NCBI GenBank assembly: GCA_023206055.1 | Contig: CP065366.1 | Coordinates: 1,116,001 to 1,180,000 of the forward strand | Reading direction: 5' to 3' | From: Vibrio cyclitrophicus | Lineage (GTDB): Bacteria > Pseudomonadota > Gammaproteobacteria > Enterobacterales > Vibrionaceae | Length of the DNA: 64,000 nucleotides | The notes under the pieces: generated by a model | Databases searched by the model: none | What the model was told of the DNA's origin: nothing | The model's input: only the letters and a program-made list of their open reading frames with translations | Position numbers and translations under genes: made by a program | Shown here: positions 37,367 through 45,445 of the stretch, one piece after another | Layout of the letters: the number at the start of each line of letters is the position of its first letter | Position numbering within the stretch: the stretch's first letter is position 1

Positions 37367-40300
37367 TGTTGTTATCTGATGTTTCTGTAAAGAGACCAGT
37401 AGCGGCTGTCGTATTGAGCCTACTATTGGTTGTGTTTGGTCTTGTCTCTTTCAATAAGCTTGCGGTTCGTGAGATGCCAGATATTGAAAGCCCAGTGGTA
37501 TCGATCAGTACTCGTTATGAGGGTGCTTCGGCTACCATCATTGAGAGCCAAATAACCTCCAACCTCGAAGACCAGTTATCCGGCATCAGTGGTATCGACG
37601 AGATCGAGTCTACTACCCGTAACGGTATGTCGCGTATCACCATTACCTTTGAGCTTGGTTACGACCTCAATACCGGTGTGAGTGATGTTCGTGATGCCGT
37701 AGCTCGTGCGCAGCGTTCATTGCCCGATGAAGCCGACGACCCAATTGTTTATAAGAACAATGGTAGTGGTGAAGCCTCGGTCTACATCAACTTAAGTTCG
37801 ACAGAGATGGACCGAACGCAGTTAACCGACTACACCGAACGTGTGTTGATTGACCGCTTTAGTTTGATTTCTGGCGTGAGCTCGGTGGATATCTCAGGTG
37901 GCTTGTACAAAGTAATGTACGTCAAGCTGAAACCTGCTCAGATGGCGGGTCGTGGTGTTACTACCTCGGACATCACCTCTGCATTGAACAATGAGAATAT
38001 TGAAAGCCCGGGTGGTGAAGTACGTAATGACGCGATTGTGATGTCGGTGCGTACAGCTCGTTCTTACACTGAAGCGGAAGATTTCGAATACCTAGTGGTA
38101 AAACGTGCCTCTGATAACACGCCTATCTACCTGAAAGACGTAGCGGATGTATACATTGGTGCAGAAAACGAGAACTCGACCTTTAAGAGTGATGGCGTTG
38201 TTAACGTAAGTATGGGTATTGTGCCTCAGTCAGATGCAAACCCACTTGAGGTTGCTGACTTAGTACACAAAGAAGTCGAAGCAATTCAAAAGTTCCTACC
38301 TGATGGGACTCGTCTGGCGGTCGACTATGACTCAACGGTCTTTATCGATCGTTCGATCTCAGAGGTTTACAGCACACTCTTTATTACGGGTGGCTTAGTT
38401 ATCCTTGTGCTTTACATCTTTATTGGTCAAGCACGTGCAACACTTATTCCAGCGGTAACCGTACCCGTCTCTTTGATCTCTTCGTTTATTGCGGCGTACT
38501 ACTTCGGTTTTTCTATCAACCTGATTACCTTGATGGCACTTATCCTGTCGATTGGTTTGGTGGTCGATGACGCGATTGTGGTAGTAGAAAACATTTTCCA
38601 CCATATTGAACGTGGTGAGTCACCACTGCTTGCAGCCTATAAAGGAACACGAGAGGTAGGCTTCGCGGTAATCGCAACAACGCTTGTATTGGTGATGGTA
38701 TTCTTACCAATCTCGTTCATGGATGGCATGGTAGGTCTTCTGTTTACTGAGTTCTCGGTATTGTTGGCGATGTCGGTGATTTTCTCGTCGCTAGTCGCAT
38801 TAACGTTAACGCCAGTGTTAGGCAGTAAAATCCTAAAAGCGAACGTTAAACCGAACCGTTTCAATCTGTTTGTCGAGCGCGTATTTGGCAAGCTTGAGTC
38901 TGGATATCGCTCGGTCTTGCGTCGTGCTCTAAACTGGCGTTGGGCAGCTCCAATCATCATTATCGCGTGTATGGGCGGTAGTTATGGCTTGATGCAACAA
39001 GTGCCGTCGCAACTGACTCCACAAGAAGACCGTGGTGTTATCTTTGCGTTTGTTCGTGGTGCCGATGCAACCAGTTACAACCGTATGTCTGCCAACATGG
39101 ACATCGTTGAAGAGCGCTTAATGCCATTGCTTGGTCAAGGCTTCTTGAAGTCATTCAGTATTCAATCACCAGCGTTTGGTGGTAATGCGGGCGACCAAAC
39201 GGGCTTCGTTATCATGATCCTAGAAGATTGGGATGAGCGTGACGTTACAGCACAAGAAGCGTTGAATGAAGTTCGTAAATCTTTGAATGGCATTCCTGAT
39301 GTGCGTGTATTCCCATTTATGCCTGGCTTCAAAGGTGGTTCAAGTGAGCCAGTTCAATTTGTACTTGGCGGTTCTGATTACACTGAACTTCAAAAATGGG
39401 CCGAGCTATTAAAGCAAGCCGCTGAAGAGTCTCCAATGATGGAAGGCGCGGACATCGATTACTCTGAGAAAACACCAGAGCTATTGGTAACCGTAGATAA
39501 GCAGCGTGCAGCAGAGTTAGGTGTGAGCGTTTCAGATATTTCAGATACGTTAGAAATCATGCTTGGTGGACGCAGTGAAACCACCTTCGTTGACCGTGGT
39601 GAAGAGTACGACGTGTACCTGCGTGGTGATGAGAACAGCTTCAATAACGCCAACGATTTAAGCCAAATCTATATGCGAACTCAGTCTGGCGAGCTAGTAA
39701 CGCTTGATACGCTGACGCACATTGAAGAAGTCGCTTCATCGATTCGTTTATCGCACTACAACAAGCAGAAATCGGTGACCATCAAAGCGAACCTCATGGA
39801 AGGTTACACGCTGGGTGACGCACTCGATTTCCTTGATGAACAAGCGATTGAACAGCTACCGGGTGATATTTCAGTGAGCTACTCTGGCGAGTCAAAAGAC
39901 TTCAAAGAGAACCAATCAAGTATCCTAGTGGTATTTGCGCTGGCGATGCTAGTCGCGTACTTGGTGCTGGCCGCGCAATTTGAAAGCTTCATTAACCCAC
40001 TAGTCGTGATGTTCACCGTACCTATGGGGATCTTTGGTGGCTTCTTAGGCTTGGTGGTGATGAGTCAAGGGCTCAACGTCTACAGCCAGATTGGTATGAT
40101 CATGTTGATCGGTATGGTAACCAAAAACGGTATCTTGATCGTAGAATTTGCCAACCAACTTCGTGACCGTGGTATCGAGTTTGAAAAGGCGATCATTGAT
40201 GCTTCGGCTCGACGCTTACGTCCAATCATGATGACGGCATTCACGACGTTAGCCGGTGCAATCCCATTGATTACCTCTACGGGTGCGGGCTATGAAAGCC

Positions 40301-40479
40301 GAGTGGCTGTGGGTACGGTTATCTTTTTCGGTATGGGCTTCGCAACATTGGTCACTTTGTTCGTAATCCCTGCGATGTACCGACTGATTTCTGGCTCAAC
40401 ACGCTCTCCGGGTCACGTGGAAGCGGAACTTAATAAAGAGCTTAGCCTTGATAACGTGGGAAGAACCTCTCACGGTTAG
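37366..40479 (+). CDS. RND-family multidrug efflux permease
   Basis: This 1037-residue proton-driven pump has the HAE-1-like layout of 12 membrane helices with two large periplasmic loops. The start MLLSDVSVKRPVAAVVLSLLLVVFGLVSF is the first helix. The proton-relay pair of Asp residues is visible in helix 4 (GLVVDDAIVVVENIFHHIE). The repeat TKNGILIVEFANQLRDRG occurs in the second half. Its pairing with a short adaptor and no channel resembles the MexGHI/VexGH type more than AcrAB. Substrates cannot be named from sequence. Confidence 0.92.
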   Translation: MLLSDVSVKRPVAAVVLSLLLVVFGLVSFNKLAVREMPDIESPVVSISTRYEGASATIIESQITSNLEDQLSGISGIDEIESTTRNGMSRITITFELGYDLNTGVSDVRDAVARAQRSLPDEADDPIVYKNNGSGEASVYINLSSTEMDRTQLTDYTERVLIDRFSLISGVSSVDISGGLYKVMYVKLKPAQMAGRGVTTSDITSALNNENIESPGGEVRNDAIVMSVRTARSYTEAEDFEYLVVKRASDNTPIYLKDVADVYIGAENENSTFKSDGVVNVSMGIVPQSDANPLEVADLVHKEVEAIQKFLPDGTRLAVDYDSTVFIDRSISEVYSTLFITGGLVILVLYIFIGQARATLIPAVTVPVSLISSFIAAYYFGFSINLITLMALILSIGLVVDDAIVVVENIFHHIERGESPLLAAYKGTREVGFAVIATTLVLVMVFLPISFMDGMVGLLFTEFSVLLAMSVIFSSLVALTLTPVLGSKILKANVKPNRFNLFVERVFGKLESGYRSVLRRALNWRWAAPIIIIACMGGSYGLMQQVPSQLTPQEDRGVIFAFVRGADATSYNRMSANMDIVEERLMPLLGQGFLKSFSIQSPAFGGNAGDQTGFVIMILEDWDERDVTAQEALNEVRKSLNGIPDVRVFPFMPGFKGGSSEPVQFVLGGSDYTELQKWAELLKQAAEESPMMEGADIDYSEKTPELLVTVDKQRAAELGVSVSDISDTLEIMLGGRSETTFVDRGEEYDVYLRGDENSFNNANDLSQIYMRTQSGELVTLDTLTHIEEVASSIRLSHYNKQKSVTIKANLMEGYTLGDALDFLDEQAIEQLPGDISVSYSGESKDFKENQSSILVVFALAMLVAYLVLAAQFESFINPLVVMFTVPMGIFGGFLGLVVMSQGLNVYSQIGMIMLIGMVTKNGILIVEFANQLRDRGIEFEKAIIDASARRLRPIMMTAFTTLAGAIPLITSTGAGYESRVAVGTVIFFGMGFATLVTLFVIPAMYRLISGSTRSPGHVEAELNKELSLDNVGRTSHG

Positions 40480-40544
40480 TTGGCCAAATGAAGGGCTAGA
40501 CTATAGATAGTTGCTATAGCCCTTACGTTTAAAGCTTGATAAAG

Positions 40545-40577
40545 AAAGCCCAGTAACTGTTTGAGTTACTGGGCTTT
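40545..40577 (+). terminator. Terminator of the RND operon
   Basis: AAAGCCCAGTAACT and AGTTACTGGGCTTT form a 14-bp stem with a 5-base loop, followed by TTG. Confidence 0.85.
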
Positions 40578-40672
40578 TTGTTAGTTAAATATTGATGATT
40601 GAAAGTAGGAATGCGTTCAATCGATAATAAAAATCCCTTCAGAATACGAACTTTTATTTGGTGTTCAATTTC

Positions 40673-40996
40673 TTAACTCTTTTTCGCTTGGCGAGCTTCA
40701 AATGCGGCCAATTGTTCAGGCGTCGCTTTCGGTTGATGGTTAGCTTTCCACTCATCGTAAGTCATACCATAAACACGTTCACGTGCATCGTCTAAATCTA
40801 AATCGACTCCCATCAATTCAGCTTCTGCTGCATACCATTTGCTAAAGCAATTTCGGCAAAAGCCAGCCAAGATCATTAGGTCGATGTTTTGCACGTCTTT
40901 ATTGTTGTCTAGATGAGATAATAGGCGACGAAATGAAGCTGCATCTAGCTTGTCTTGTTCTTCTTGAGTTAGTTGCTTGTATTTGAATTCAGCCAA
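40673..40996 (-). CDS. DUF1244 family protein
   Basis: This 107-residue soluble protein matches the DUF1244 family. The central segment DLMILAGFCRNCFSKWYAAEA carries a C-x2-C pair, and YGMTYDEWKANHQ follows. The function of the family is not known to me. It is a single gene with an ordinary start; no partner is evident. Confidence 0.85.
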   Translation of the reverse strand: MAEFKYKQLTQEEQDKLDAASFRRLLSHLDNNKDVQNIDLMILAGFCRNCFSKWYAAEAELMGVDLDLDDARERVYGMTYDEWKANHQPKATPEQLAAFEARQAKKS

Positions 40997-41166
40997 AACT
41001 CTTTCCTTTTCAAGTTAATGATTATCCTTAGTTTAGAGTCTACACGGCTAGGTAGCTGACGCAAATACTCATTTACTGGTTTGGTCAATATGATGATCTT
41101 AGCTCTCGTGTCGTCATGAGAGTTATTTAGCCTCTTCGCGGTGTTGGTCCGATATCTAAAATAAAT

Positions 41167-41197
41167 GAGCTCAATTCATTTGAAGTGAATTGAGCTC
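41167..41197 (-). terminator. Terminator-like hairpin after the Fe-ADH gene
   Basis: GAGCTCAATTCA and TGAATTGAGCTC form a perfect 12-bp stem with a 7-base loop. On the minus strand it is followed by a T-rich stretch. It lies 38 bp downstream of the alcohol dehydrogenase stop codon. Confidence 0.65.
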
Positions 41198-41234
41198 AAG
41201 GGAGTTAATGAGGCTTTGGAGTGAGTGTCAGCGA

Positions 41235-42479
41235 TTAGTTCGTCATAGGCTGATGTGTGTAATTTCTTAGACCTAGTAAGAAGTTCTCTAGGTGGTTATA
41301 AGAATCAAAATTACGGTGTGAAGGGTAGGCCATGTTGCCCTCTTTGATGATATTTTTTGCGATATTAGCAACGTCTTCTTCTTTCAACATATCCAGTTTT
41401 GAATCGATGTCTAACGTACGGTTCAACTCAAATACGGCATCAACGACAGCTTGAGCTTTTTCTTTGTCTGTTGACCCTTGAAGGCCCAATGTATCAGCAA
41501 TAATAGCCAGACGGTCAGTGGCTTTTGGTAGAGCAAACTGAAGTACATGCGGCAATGAGATCGCGCAGCCTAAACCGTGCGGAACTTTGTAAAAAGCGCC
41601 TAGTTGGTGTGAAATACCATGTGCCCAACCCAATAGTGTTTTAGAGAATGCCTTACCAGCATCAAATGAAGCTAATGCCATTTCACTTCTTGCTTCATCG
41701 TCTTCTGTTCCATTTTTATAAGCTCGTGGAAGGAATTCGAATATACGTTTAATGCTTTTTAGGTTCATTTCGTCTGTTTGTTTTGTCGCGTAGGTACTCA
41801 TGAATGATTCCATAGCGTGTGTCAGTGCATCCATACCGGTTGAAGCTGTGATATGAGGTGGTAGCGCCATGGTGAGCCTTGAATCGAATACTGCTAAGTC
41901 TGGTACAACGCCATAACTTACTAACGCGTTCTTTTGGTTGGTTTTTTCGTCTGTAACTACGGTTACTGTTGTTGCTTCAGAGCCTGTTCCTGACGTTGTT
42001 GGAATGGCGACAAAGTAAGCCCCTTTACGACGAAGCTGAAGCATGCTCATCAAACCGTGGGTGATCTTACGCGGATCCAAATTGTGTTTGGCACAGCCGT
42101 TGATCATCTTGGTGCCATCAATTGAACTACCACCACCAATCGCGATTGCGCAGTCATAGTTGTGTTCATGACACGCTGCGATTCCTTTTTCTACAATTGC
42201 ATATGAAGGATCTGGCTGGATCTCGTTGAAGACTTTATAGTCGATATTCTTCTTCTCTAGCGCATCAATAAGCAGTTGGAATGATGGGAGAGTTGCAAAG
42301 AAACTGTCCGTAAAGATAACAGGACGTTTGATCCCTTTGTCTGCCAAATGTGCTGCAAGTGTATCGAGCGATTTGTCACCGTTCAGTACATTGGGTACTG
42401 GAACTGGCATACGTGGAAAAGCTGTACTCGCAATCGCGTGGTATGTGTTTACAAAAAATCGTTCAGTTTTATATAGCAT
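41235..42479 (-). CDS. Iron-containing alcohol dehydrogenase
   Basis: This 414-residue group III alcohol dehydrogenase interconverts an alcohol and its aldehyde with NAD(P). The nucleotide-binding motif AIGGGSSIDGTK is near residue 116. Metal ligands are in GMDALTHAMESF (about 218-229), HGISHQLGAFY (about 285) and the KVPHGLGCA region. It is divergent from an aldehyde dehydrogenase gene, and each promoter carries the same 20-bp operator, so the two act on the same substrate chain. The alcohol itself is unknown. Confidence 0.9.
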   Translation of the reverse strand: MLYKTERFFVNTYHAIASTAFPRMPVPVPNVLNGDKSLDTLAAHLADKGIKRPVIFTDSFFATLPSFQLLIDALEKKNIDYKVFNEIQPDPSYAIVEKGIAACHEHNYDCAIAIGGGSSIDGTKMINGCAKHNLDPRKITHGLMSMLQLRRKGAYFVAIPTTSGTGSEATTVTVVTDEKTNQKNALVSYGVVPDLAVFDSRLTMALPPHITASTGMDALTHAMESFMSTYATKQTDEMNLKSIKRIFEFLPRAYKNGTEDDEARSEMALASFDAGKAFSKTLLGWAHGISHQLGAFYKVPHGLGCAISLPHVLQFALPKATDRLAIIADTLGLQGSTDKEKAQAVVDAVFELNRTLDIDSKLDMLKEEDVANIAKNIIKEGNMAYPSHRNFDSYNHLENFLLGLRNYTHQPMTN

Positions 42480-42591
42480 TGAAGTTACCTACTGTAAGTT
42501 AAAATTGGGAGTAAAGTGGTTAGCTTTTAATAAGAGCTAAGCTTCCATTTTGTTGAGCAAGTTCCATCATTCTCTTTACTGTATGCATTTA

Positions 42592-42623
42592 CCCTACACT
42601 AATACAAACCGGTCGGTCTAGTT
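42592..42623 (-). promoter_or_regulatory. Operator A and promoter of the Fe-ADH gene
   Basis: On the minus strand the 20-mer AACTAGACCGACCGGTTTGT lies at 42623-42604. TAGACC serves as the -35 element, with TAGGGT (18 bp on) as a weak -10. The 20-mer is identical to operator B. The ACCG-CGGT core is the palindrome expected for a TetR dimer. Confidence 0.7.
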
Positions 42624-42797
42624 GTTTTTGTGTTTATTTTAATCATTTTTTCATGTCATAAATTAATCAATTAAATTGAATCAATAAAAAACAAAACCAT
42701 TACATCTCTAACTTATTGAAATTATGAGTTTTAATTTATCTCTTGTGTCCATGAGGTAGGAGGAATTCACATAATTTGGACAATTTCCTTTAAAAAT

Positions 42798-42829
42798 AAC
42801 TAGACCGACCGGTTTGTTTTGTTTATTGT
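42798..42829 (+). promoter_or_regulatory. Operator B and promoter of the aldehyde dehydrogenase operon
   Basis: AACTAGACCGACCGGTTTGT lies at 42798-42817. TAGACC, a 17-bp spacer and TATTGT form the promoter, so a bound repressor would cover the -35 and spacer. Confidence 0.75.
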
Positions 42830-42859
42830 AAGATCAACTCAACAAGAAAGGTACATCAA

Positions 42860-44275
42860 ATGAATAGCATTACAGCACTAAACGAAATGAAGCATCACTA
42901 CACAAATATGAAAGACGCATACAACTCATACCCAATGCCAAAACTGGATGAGCGAGTTGCAAAGCTTAATATGCTAAGAAGCGCGCTGATCGATTTCAGT
43001 GACGTTATTTGTGAAGCAATGAACAAAGACTACGGCCAACGTAGCGTACAAGACACTCTTATTGCTGATGTGCTGCCATGTGTGGCGAATATTGATTACA
43101 GCATCGAACATATTAGTGAGTGGATGGCACCCTCTGTTCGTAATGCCGGTGCATTGCTTTCACTATCGCAGGTTGAAGTTGTTTACCAACCGAAAGGTGT
43201 TGTCGGTATCGTGACACCTTGGAACTTTCCGATAATGCTGTCGGTTGGCCCACTTATCTCTGCTATCACTGCAGGTAATCGCGCTATGATTAAGATGAGT
43301 GAATTCACACCAAACACAAACCAAGTGTTGAGTGAGATGCTATCAAGCATTTTCAGTCATGACGAAGTTGTTGTTGTTGAAGGTGAAGCGGAATTATCCG
43401 CTGAATTTACCGCGCTTCCTTTTGATCACTTATTGTTCACGGGCTCTACTGCTGTCGGACGCTTAGTGATGAAAGCTGCGGCCGCGAACTTAACACCGCT
43501 AACTCTTGAGCTTGGTGGAAAATCACCCGTTATAGTCGCTGATGACGTTTCAATGGAGCTGGCGGTAGAACGCATCATTTACGGCAAAAGCTTGAACAAT
43601 GGTCAAGTATGCGTAGCACCGGATTACGTGTTAGTTCCGGAAGATAAGAAAGAAGCATTTATCAGTGAATATAAACGCCAATATCAAACATTGTTCCCAG
43701 AAGGCATTCATTCTGAAAATCTGACTTCAGTGGCTAACTCTCGTCAGTACGAGCGTGTTACTTCTTTGTTGAATACAGAAATTGCAAATGGCACGAGAAT
43801 CGAGCCTTGCCATACGGATAGTATCGACGAGAACGCACACAGACTCGTGACTCACTTAATTATCGAGCCATCACTTGATTCGAATGTTATGGATGAAGAA
43901 ATTTTCGGCCCGTTGCTCCCTGTTATTGGTTACCAGCAAGTTGATCAAGCTATCGAACTGATTAACAGTAAGCCACGACCATTAGCACTTTACTTGATGA
44001 CTTTTGATGAAGCGTTACAAGTAAGAATTAAACAAACGATTCACTCTGGTGGTATGTGTATTAACGATTGTGTATTCCACTTAGCGGTTGATGATGCACC
44101 ATTTGGTGGTATCGGGGAGTCGGGTAAAGGTAATTACCACGGCAAGGAAGGCTTTATTACTTTCTCGCACGCTAAGACGGTAATGACCAGTGGTCAAGAT
44201 CACCAAATTAAACACTTGTTCTCAAAGGAAGATAACGAATTTAAGTCTGCTGTTTTAGCCATGCTGGGAAAGTAG
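42860..44275 (+). CDS. Aldehyde dehydrogenase (coniferyl-aldehyde-dehydrogenase-like)
   Basis: This 471-residue NAD(P)-dependent enzyme oxidises an aldehyde to the acid. The catalytic Cys is Cys251 in NNGQVCVAPDYV and the general base is Glu217 in LELGGKSP. The sequence resembles the coniferyl aldehyde dehydrogenase group, but the natural aldehyde need not be coniferyl aldehyde. AAGGTACATCAA precedes the ATG. With the divergent alcohol dehydrogenase it forms a likely alcohol-aldehyde-acid route under one repressor. Confidence 0.88.
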   Translation: MNSITALNEMKHHYTNMKDAYNSYPMPKLDERVAKLNMLRSALIDFSDVICEAMNKDYGQRSVQDTLIADVLPCVANIDYSIEHISEWMAPSVRNAGALLSLSQVEVVYQPKGVVGIVTPWNFPIMLSVGPLISAITAGNRAMIKMSEFTPNTNQVLSEMLSSIFSHDEVVVVEGEAELSAEFTALPFDHLLFTGSTAVGRLVMKAAAANLTPLTLELGGKSPVIVADDVSMELAVERIIYGKSLNNGQVCVAPDYVLVPEDKKEAFISEYKRQYQTLFPEGIHSENLTSVANSRQYERVTSLLNTEIANGTRIEPCHTDSIDENAHRLVTHLIIEPSLDSNVMDEEIFGPLLPVIGYQQVDQAIELINSKPRPLALYLMTFDEALQVRIKQTIHSGGMCINDCVFHLAVDDAPFGGIGESGKGNYHGKEGFITFSHAKTVMTSGQDHQIKHLFSKEDNEFKSAVLAMLGK

Positions 44276-44312
44276 ACCCTAACCGTTAATTCAATATCTG
44301 AGAGGAAGGCAA

Positions 44313-44756
44313 ATGTTAGAACGTTTTTTTGAAAAAACAATACGTGGTTATTTGTTGATTACGGGCTTATTAACGGCGAGTGCATTTGCTACGTTTGTTG
44401 CTCCTGAGTGGAGCATGATAAACCTATTTTTCTATGACCAGCAGATGATGGAGAACAAAGAATACTTATTAGCGACTTACCAACACTGGGGTGTAATGGT
44501 GGGCTGTATAGGTGTGCTTTTAATGGCCTCGGCCTACATCAAGCCTTTGCGAACCTCAACCATGATTTACAGTGGATTTGAGAAAGCGATGTTTGTCGGT
44601 CTATTCCTTTATAACGTCTGTGTGAATGAATATGAGTGGTTTCTAGGCTGGAGTGGTGTATTTGCTCTCGATGGCTTTGTTACTGTGTATTCATTACTTT
44701 ATGTTTATTACTACTTAACGCGTGACAAAAGTAAAACACCGGCTCACTTACGTTAA
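44313..44756 (+). CDS. Four-helix membrane protein of unknown function
   Basis: I do not recognise this 147-residue protein. It has four hydrophobic segments (about 12-30, 57-78, 88-108 and 112-136), rich in aromatic residues. GAGAGG lies upstream of the ATG. It is 37 bp after the aldehyde dehydrogenase gene and so probably in the same operon. Its size and topology resemble the DUF4345 protein 284 bp downstream, but I see no clear sequence similarity. Confidence 0.75.
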   Translation: MLERFFEKTIRGYLLITGLLTASAFATFVAPEWSMINLFFYDQQMMENKEYLLATYQHWGVMVGCIGVLLMASAYIKPLRTSTMIYSGFEKAMFVGLFLYNVCVNEYEWFLGWSGVFALDGFVTVYSLLYVYYYLTRDKSKTPAHLR

Positions 44757-44831
44757 TTTTACTCATATAACACTTTAAACATTAACGCGGCGACACATGA
44801 CTAATGTGAACCATGTACTAGCAAACTGCAA

Positions 44832-44967
44832 TTATCGTCTAGACCAACTGGTCGGCATGCTGTGTGTTGGCCGCAACTTAATCAGAAGTAACAAGTATGG
44901 CAATAACTCGCCAAGCCATATTGTCGACGCGGCTGAGTGCGATGTGCGCCTCCGTCCTAGACGTTAA
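44832..44967. repeat. Segment bounded by an 11-bp imperfect inverted repeat
   Basis: TTATCGTCTAG (44832-44842) and CTAGACGTTAA (44957-44967) are inverted copies with one mismatch, 136 bp end to end. The enclosed DNA is more GC-rich than its surroundings. It lies between two genes of the aldehyde/sulfatase region. It may be a small non-autonomous insertion or a structured RNA; nothing proves either. Confidence 0.3.
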
Positions 44968-45040
44968 GGAAGATAGGGTCACGGACTGACACTTACAAAG
45001 TATCGTTTTTAATCCATTGATAATCTAAAGGTTCGTTCAA

Positions 45041-45445
45041 ATGAAAAAAGAAAATATCTTTCTGTTGGCAGCATCTCTAGGGATTTTCCCTGTCGCGCTC
45101 ACTTATGGTTTATTTCAGCATATGTTTTTCGGTATAGAACTGAATACCATCGAAATGACCAACATTTTCCGAGCAACGATGGGTCTGTATATGGCAATGG
45201 GTGCGTTTTGGTTAGTGGCAGCATTCAACACCAAATACACCTTATCTGCATTACATAGTGTGATCGTTTTCATGAGTGGTTTAGCTATTGCCAGAATAGT
45301 CAGCATGTTAGTTGATGGGACGCCAAATATTATCTTGATTGGCTACACGGTGATTGAAGCTGTCATAGCTTTCTCTGGTTACATTGCATTAAAAGGCTCA
45401 AGTGTCGCGAATACACAACAGCGCAGTAAAGTTGGTGTTTACTAA
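45041..45445 (+). CDS. DUF4345 family membrane protein
   Basis: This 134-residue protein has four predicted helices. The family pattern is seen in FRATMGLYMAMGAFWLVAAF and ARIVSMLVDGTPN. Its stop codon overlaps the first base of the sulfatase gene, so the two are translationally coupled. Its role is unknown. The coupling suggests a function at the membrane linked to the sulfatase. Confidence 0.8.
   Translation: MKKENIFLLAASLGIFPVALTYGLFQHMFFGIELNTIEMTNIFRATMGLYMAMGAFWLVAAFNTKYTLSALHSVIVFMSGLAIARIVSMLVDGTPNIILIGYTVIEAVIAFSGYIALKGSSVANTQQRSKVGVY

Larger units (their letters stand above)
42480..42859. other. Divergent regulatory region with two operators
   Basis: The 380-bp region between the alcohol and aldehyde dehydrogenase genes is AT-rich and non-coding. 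It has inverted identical copies of a 20-bp operator at 42604-42623 and 42798-42817, each placed over one promoter. Confidence 0.7.

Noticed and set aside
44798..44965. A 50-60-codon frame beginning MTNVNHVLANC
   Set aside because: No ribosome-binding site, Arg-rich random-looking end, and it runs through both arms of the inverted repeat; coding is not supported.
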